Part shown: one piece after another, positions 58,540-64,000 of the stretch
Numbering within the stretch: position 1 is the first letter of the stretch
How the letters are laid out: each line of letters begins with the position of its first letter
Notes under the pieces: model-generated
What the model was told of the DNA's origin: nothing
What the model saw: only the letters and a program-made list of their open reading frames with translations
Databases searched by the model: none
Source of the DNA: Flammula alnicola
Taxonomy: Eukaryota; Basidiomycota; Agaricomycetes; Agaricales; Strophariaceae
Assembly: GCA_015499995.1 (NCBI GenBank)
Contig: JADNRV010000001.1
Coordinates: forward strand, 744,001 to 808,000
Direction: 5' to 3'
DNA: 64,000 bases
Made by a program: the position numbers and the translations under genes

Positions 58540-60171
58540 ATGTCTACCACAACCCTCACCACTGCAATGCATCGATCGCAACAGCCACGCGCAACCCGCA
58601 CTCCTCCCCCAGTCTCGATTCCATATCACCCCAGGTCCCACTCACAAACGGCCATTGTCGTTCCTTCATCGCCTCCATCCTCCTCTCAACGCCCTCGACG
58701 CCCTTCAATATCCAATACGATGCACTGGCTGTCTCGTACTAACTCTCCTCCTTCCACTTCGTCTTCCTACACACCTTCCAAACCCATCAGAATTTCAGAA
58801 CCTAAACGGGTCCGTGGAATAGACGTCCTTTCACCACCCCGTTCCGGTACTCTAGGCTCTGGCGCAACTATTGTCAGAACCCCAGACGAAGCATTGCGGG
58901 AAACTGGAGTCAGACTTACTCCTGAGATCCTCGATATTTCGAGACGCTCTGACTCTCAGGCTTCTGTCGACAAGAAAGAAAACTTAAGGATATCGAGTAA
59001 TTCCTCTAGTTCGCCATCAAGCGAATCGAATTCCCCTCCAACACCTACGAGTCCTCCTCTACCTCCTTTGCCTTTGTCGGACGCAGAAGAGGAGACATTG
59101 GCCGAGCCGGAAAGTCCTGGGCCGAAGTCACCTCCGCGCCCGAACAGAGCACCTCCTCCGGCTCCGATTTCCCAAATGCAATCTCGTCGATCATCAATGA
59201 AAGTGCGGGCGATCTCAACAGCTGAAGATACTCCGACTGTACCGCCACTCCCTCCACACATTATAGCTTCCAATCAACCCCCTCCATTCCAAGCCATCCT
59301 CGTCTCCGAACCCCCGTCAATGGTAATGGACGCGTCTAAAGTCATTGTCACGATAGAGACATGTACAGAGACCTACAAAACTACCTTGTCCACGATCAAG
59401 TCGCGGCCATCACATCTTTCGAAATTTCTTTCATCCGTCTTTCATCATGCCGACCGCGAGAAGTTTGTGTCATCGGTATATTCAGCTGAGAGTGACGATT
59501 TATCAACATATCGTCGGCACCTAACTTCGCAAGGCCTCCTGCCGCATTCTTGCAACATTCACATATTCATAGACCGCGCAAGCGCTCCGTAAGCAACTTA
59601 TAGCATTTTATTTACAGCGTATCAACTTAACCTATTTAACAACAGATACGCCCACATCCTAAGTTACCTTCGGTCTCCTATTGTGGAAGGACAACCAGAG
59701 GTCCTCCCTCGCGCTCTGCAGCTACATGCTTCCACATCCGCCAATATCCGACTCGAGAGTTTGATTGAAGTACGAGACGAGGCTGCCTTCCTTAATCTCG
59801 ATGGCTTGCACAAGCTCTGCACCGAGGAGATTCGTTTACGGTATGGCCCAAGGCTTCACACCCGCGGACAGAGCAGTTCGGGAGGATCTATTCACAGTCT
59901 GCATGCCTCCGTCTACAGCTTACACACCCTAGCGGAGCGCGGCGAAGCTTCTGACCCAGCGCACAGCATTCCTACGAGTCCTTTACCGTCCACTGATACA
60001 TTTCCTGCAACCAATACCACGAAGAGCAAACAGGTTGTTTCTTCGGAACCGCCGGCCAGGTCTCCTCCTACTCCACAATCTTGGGAAGGACCTCTTCTCG
60101 AACAACGCTCTCACAGCCGCCAAAGTCAAAATCGACAGAGTCTGAAGTCTCCTCCAGCTGGCTGGATATAA
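58540..60171 (+). CDS. Pro/Ser-rich protein with a BTB/POZ-like C-terminal domain
   Basis: The N-terminal 260 residues are disordered, rich in Ser and Pro (RATRTPPPVSIPYHPRSHSQ; SPPTPTSPPLPPLPLSDAEE). The start is MSTTTLTTAMHRSQQ. From about residue 265 a BTB-like fold is seen: KVIVTIETCTETYKTTLSTI and KSRPSHLSKFLSSVF. Then IHIFIDRASAPYAHILSYLR follows, where an intron splits the Pro codon at about 59589/59647. The fold continues VRDEAAFLNLDGLHKLCTEE and IRLRYGPR. This is the potassium-channel-T1-like type of BTB domain. The tail is again disordered and ends LKSPPAGWI. BTB proteins act as dimers and often bind cullin-3; no partner can be named here. Confidence 0.8.
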
Positions 60172-60514
60172 TCGTACAATTGACGCACACATTCATTTAT
60201 TTTATACACATTATATATGTTTACCATGAATATCCACGATCTTTTATGACTGCACCTTCATGAAATTCGTATATTGATTGCCTTTTACGGTAAAGAAGTA
60301 GGTAGATGATGGTGAACATGCTTCGATCAAGCAAGAAAGCGGGACTCTTTGCGATAAGGCGTTTGCTCATGAATTACAGAACATAAAGGCATCGAACAGA
60401 AACACCATACCAATGACATGAGAGAAGAGCTGTAAACGGACGAAGGAAGGAAGAGGCATGTGAAGGAGCTAGTAGAACGAAGAAAAGTACATTTGAGAAC
60501 GTCGGATGGATTAA
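60172..60514. other. Convergent intergenic region
   Basis: These 343 bp lie between two convergent gene ends and contain AT-rich sequence. No gene is found. Confidence 0.4.
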
Positions 60515-63500
60515 TTATTTCTTCTGTTCGGCATAGGGATTGACGCTGTAAACTTTGATAACAGGAGGACTCTTGGTCAAGTCAGCAGTCACAATGACCT
60601 AGAATATGGAAAGTCAGAAATATGGCGAAGGGATAAGCACAGCATACATACAGGTACAGTCATCAACTCTTTGATGTCCTGGATCTTGTGTCCAGACGCA
60701 GTCACACGCACACCTTCAAATTGAGGATTGACCTTGGCCATGGAGAGTAAACGCTGTTTCGAGGTCTCTGATTTCTCAGGAGCAGCCTCGCTACGGCCCA
60801 ACACGATCTCGTCATCGTCAGCATCATCTTCATCGAACAATGCCTCCTCGTCCTGGACAGAACGAGAAGCAACCTCCATTTTCAAGGCGTGTTGCTCTGC
60901 ATTCTGTTTAACCTTTTTCAAGTGCTCGTCGTCGCTATTCTCTGCCAACCAGCTAATGACATCGCGGTTGGACCAATAGATCTGAAGAGTGTGCGTATGT
61001 TCGTCGTAAACGTGGTTCTGATAGCATGTGAGGTAAGTGATGAAAAATTAGGAGGGAAAACACAACAATAAACTCACATCGATAGGCATTTGATCAACAT
61101 GGACACGCTTCTCAATGCCAAATTCTTCAACCAGGACGTCGAAAGCAGCATCTAGGACACCAACGACCTTGGCTTGTCGAACGACAGGTCCGTATCGGTT
61201 GGTGAGATCCGAAATAAGGACGCAGAGGAAGAGATGTGCCGACTGCTCTTCGGCAAGGGTGGCTGAGTCACGTTTACTGAGATGCTGATGAGCGAACACG
61301 AAAAAAAAAATCCGAGGGTGACCTACATGTTACACTGCTGAGCGACCTTGGCGACAGCATCACGATCCATTGTAAACTTAGTCTCGGCTATATATCGAGT
61401 CAGCATACACCTAACAAAAGAGTCGGATTAATTTCTTACCACCACCCTGCAAAACTGCTTCAAGTTGACGATGGACAAGAACATCGGCATAACGTCTGAT
61501 GGGGGAAGTGAAGTGGGTGTAGAGTGGTGTGTTTAGAGCGTAATGGCCATATTTCGCAATATCCAACATTCCAGCGCAGAAGTACTTGGCGCGTTGTGTC
61601 GCCTTGAATGACAAAAGTTCCAAGAGTCTGCGGGCGGTAGGGTTATCGATCGCGTCAAACGATCGCATGAGAGCACCGGAAGAAGACGTGTCCATCTTAT
61701 AGCCTAATCGCTCGGCGCGTTGACTGAACGTATTCTGTATGCTCGTATTAGACAAGGGTAGGGCGCTTCGAGAAAAAGTTTTTACCAATCGACGTTCTAA
61801 GGGTGTGTCATGACGGCGCAAAAGAGCTTGTTCCGGAAGATGAACAGCAATTTGTTGAGCTACAGCAATATTGGTTAGTAACATGAACTACGAAGAAAGA
61901 GTCAGTTGATGAATGACGATGATTATATAGATAGTCTACCTCTTCGATCATAGTGTTCGCTTGTGTTCGTTCATACTGGCCGCAGTCAGTCGGTAAACCA
62001 TCCTCGTCCAGTTTGAATGAAAGGGTCAGGCTCTCGAGGCTAAGAGTACCATTTTGGAAGCGTTGAGCTCTGAGCTTCTTGGCAAGACCCTGCAAAAGAG
62101 TAATGTCGTACGAGACATCAGAAGCGTTGTGTGTTGGGTCAGCAATCAAGTCGCCCAAAGGTTGTCCGTCGATGACTCTCTGAGCATCGGAATAGGCGAG
62201 TTTTGCGACAGAGCTATTGGAGTCGAATTAACTTGTGACTGCATTTAAACTGAAAAAGAATTTACCGAATGATGGCCTTTCCATACCACTTGCTGAGCAC
62301 ATTGGCCTCGGAATCCATAGTGAAGATTACAGAAAATGCTAGCCGATCTTGTCCTGGAAGCAAACTGCAGAGCTGTTCACTCAGAGCGGGCGGCAGCATT
62401 GGGACAGAGCGTTGTACAAGATAAACACTTGTGGCCCGCTTGCGAGCGTCGCGGTCCAAAGGAGTATTGGGCTTCACAAAGTATGAAACGTCGGCGATAT
62501 GAACTCCAACGTTATATGTACCATCTTCATTAACTTTGATGGAGAGAGCGTCGTCCACGTCTTTGGCGGTTTCAGGGTCAATGCTGAAGACACGTTCACC
62601 GCGCAAATCTTTACGTGTCTTTAGCTCGTGTTCAGGAATCCTGATCAAAGGGCAATTTTATAAGAACACGTGTATGCAAAAGGAAATTTACTGACGTCCA
62701 AGGGATAGGAGGCAAACATTTCAAGACATTATCTGTGAAGTCTTCCGTAGGGAAGTTGCAATCTTTGAGGAGTGCACTCGTTTCGACTTCAATATCTCCA
62801 ATTGGTCCGAGTTCTTCCACCAAGGTTCCAAATGGGTGCAGAGAACTAATGGGCTTGAAGAGAGTCAACCAAAAGAGTAATACGAACAAGTATGTATGAC
62901 GTACATGACGTTTGATGCAAGCGACAAAAAGTTTGTCAACATATGCCTCCGAGTTTTGAACGAAATCTGGAGGAGCTTGCTCTGTTGGGATTGCGATGAG
63001 TGGTACACGTTTGTCTGTGGGCTTGAACCAGACGATCTTAGGTCGTTCGATCGCGCGGCGGGGTTCGTCCCCTCGATCGCCTTCGCGTTCACGGCGTTCA
63101 GCCTCTTGCTTTTCCTTTGTTGCTGCAGAAGACGGGCGAAGAAGGCCAAGAGTGCCGGAGAACAATTGACCAGGCATCCGTTCAACAACGGCTACAACAT
63201 GGCCTGCAAACTGAGGTTTGACCTCGTCGGTTACTCTGCAACTGTAAGTAAGAAAAACTCTGATGGTATTCTGCAAATAACGTACTCTTCATCTTCAAAA
63301 AGCATAAGGCCTTGGCCCTCAACTTCAACGTCGTCTTTCTTCTTGTCGTCCTTGCGCCCACCACTTGTCTTAAGATCATAGGCAGCATTTTCTTCCTTCT
63401 TCCTCTTCTTCTCCTCCTTCTCTTTCTTTGTCCCCCATACTTCATCAACGTCCAGGAGCTCCACCGCAACAATATCGCCTTCAAGAGCACGATTCCTGTC

Positions 63501-64000
63501 CTTAGATCCACATATGTAGATGTCTGCATCTAAGACCTCGGTTGCAACGTAGGCATCTGAACGATTGCGTTTGTTGACTCTCAAAATGCCCACAACTAGC
63601 TTACCCGCTGCAAGAAGAGGCGGAAGAGAAGCCTGAGGTAGATAAGGAGCGAAAAGCGATTTGCGCTGAGGCTGATTCGACTGCTGCTGAAGCTGCGACT
63701 GGAATTGTTGTTGCTGCTGCTGAAGGAGATTGATACCTCCAAGCCCGATGCCCATCATGTTGGCAGCCATCATGTTTGGAAGCATGTTAGGGAAACTAAA
63801 GGAGGGCATCTTATGGTGATGGCCACCTGCAGCCGCGCGGAATTGCTGTAAACTCTGCAGCTGTGCTTGAGCCTGAGCCAGATCTGTCGCGAAAACACCA
63901 TTGTTGCCTTGAATACCACCGACTCCTCCGTCTAATGATACAAGCTTTAGGCCGTATGGATTGCAAAAAGAATAGGCTTACTGATCCGCCAGCTTGAATC
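60515..64000 (-). CDS. SSD1: Ssd1-type RNB-domain RNA-binding protein, 5' end missing
   Basis: Ssd1/Sts5 proteins belong to the Dis3L2/RNase II family. They bind mRNAs for cell-wall and growth proteins and are controlled by the NDR/LATS kinase pathway. The N-terminus lies past the right edge. Visible is a Gln-rich disordered part, then two cold-shock domains ([71 protein letters not shown]). The RNB domain has [38 protein letters not shown] and [20 protein letters not shown]. It continues [18 protein letters not shown] and [20 protein letters not shown]. An acidic linker and the C-terminal segment end NPYAEQKK, with TAA at 60517-60515. There are about eight introns. All four RNB aspartates ([10 protein letters not shown]) are kept. 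Confidence 0.9.

Noticed and set aside
1..64000. CRISPR arrays, bacterial operons or a secondary-metabolite cluster.
   Set aside because: The DNA is eukaryotic with spliceosomal introns. No regular spacer repeats and no polyketide, peptide or terpene core enzyme were seen; the lone amidohydrolase and SDR do not make a cluster.

Overview
The window is nuclear DNA from a filamentous basidiomycete, most likely an Agaricomycete (mushroom-forming fungus). Genes sit close together on both strands and are split by many short GT-AG introns, about 50 nt where I measured them. Several proteins resemble homologs I recall from agaricomycetes, such as Rrn7, the DUF262 protein and Argonaute. Exon models were built by hand from reading frames, splice signals and family motifs. 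Outer coordinates run from start codon to stop codon and include introns.

Layout. 1-5.1 kb: a partial unknown gene, the Pol I factor RRN7 and an ER J-domain protein. 5.5-9.7 kb: a cellular RNA-dependent RNA polymerase of the RNAi type. 11-15.8 kb: AP-1 sigma adaptin, glutamine synthetase and the cohesion factor DCC1. 15.9-19.4 kb: a divergent pair made of a DUF262 protein and an uncharacterised fungal protein. 19.7-31.7 kb: metabolic genes (IDH1, an alpha/beta hydrolase, an amidohydrolase, an SDR, PDB1, trifunctional HIS4), an intron-bearing tRNA-Gln and a TspO/MBR protein. 32.0-36.1 kb: an Argonaute. 36.1-40.5 kb: a repeat-rich, gene-poor stretch with one small hypothetical gene. 40.5-64 kb: a calcium-regulated mitochondrial carrier, a VTT/Tvp38-type protein, eL36, CK2 beta, a FEX1 fluoride exporter, a small membrane protein, VID27, a short conserved protein, an RTA1-like protein, an Rpp21/Rpr2-like protein, a BTB-like protein and a partial SSD1.

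How they fit together. Most genes are single-copy housekeeping genes of ribosome synthesis (Pol I factor, eL36, perhaps the Rpp21-like protein), nitrogen and carbon metabolism, and membrane trafficking. The standout is that two core RNA-silencing enzymes, RdRP and Argonaute, lie about 22 kb apart on one contig. The Argonaute keeps its four catalytic residues. It appears to contain a 3-nt microexon and to end in an exon that carries little more than the stop codon. The DUF262 gene carries an 11-nt microexon. I found no intact transposon, no CRISPR array and no secondary-metabolite core enzyme.
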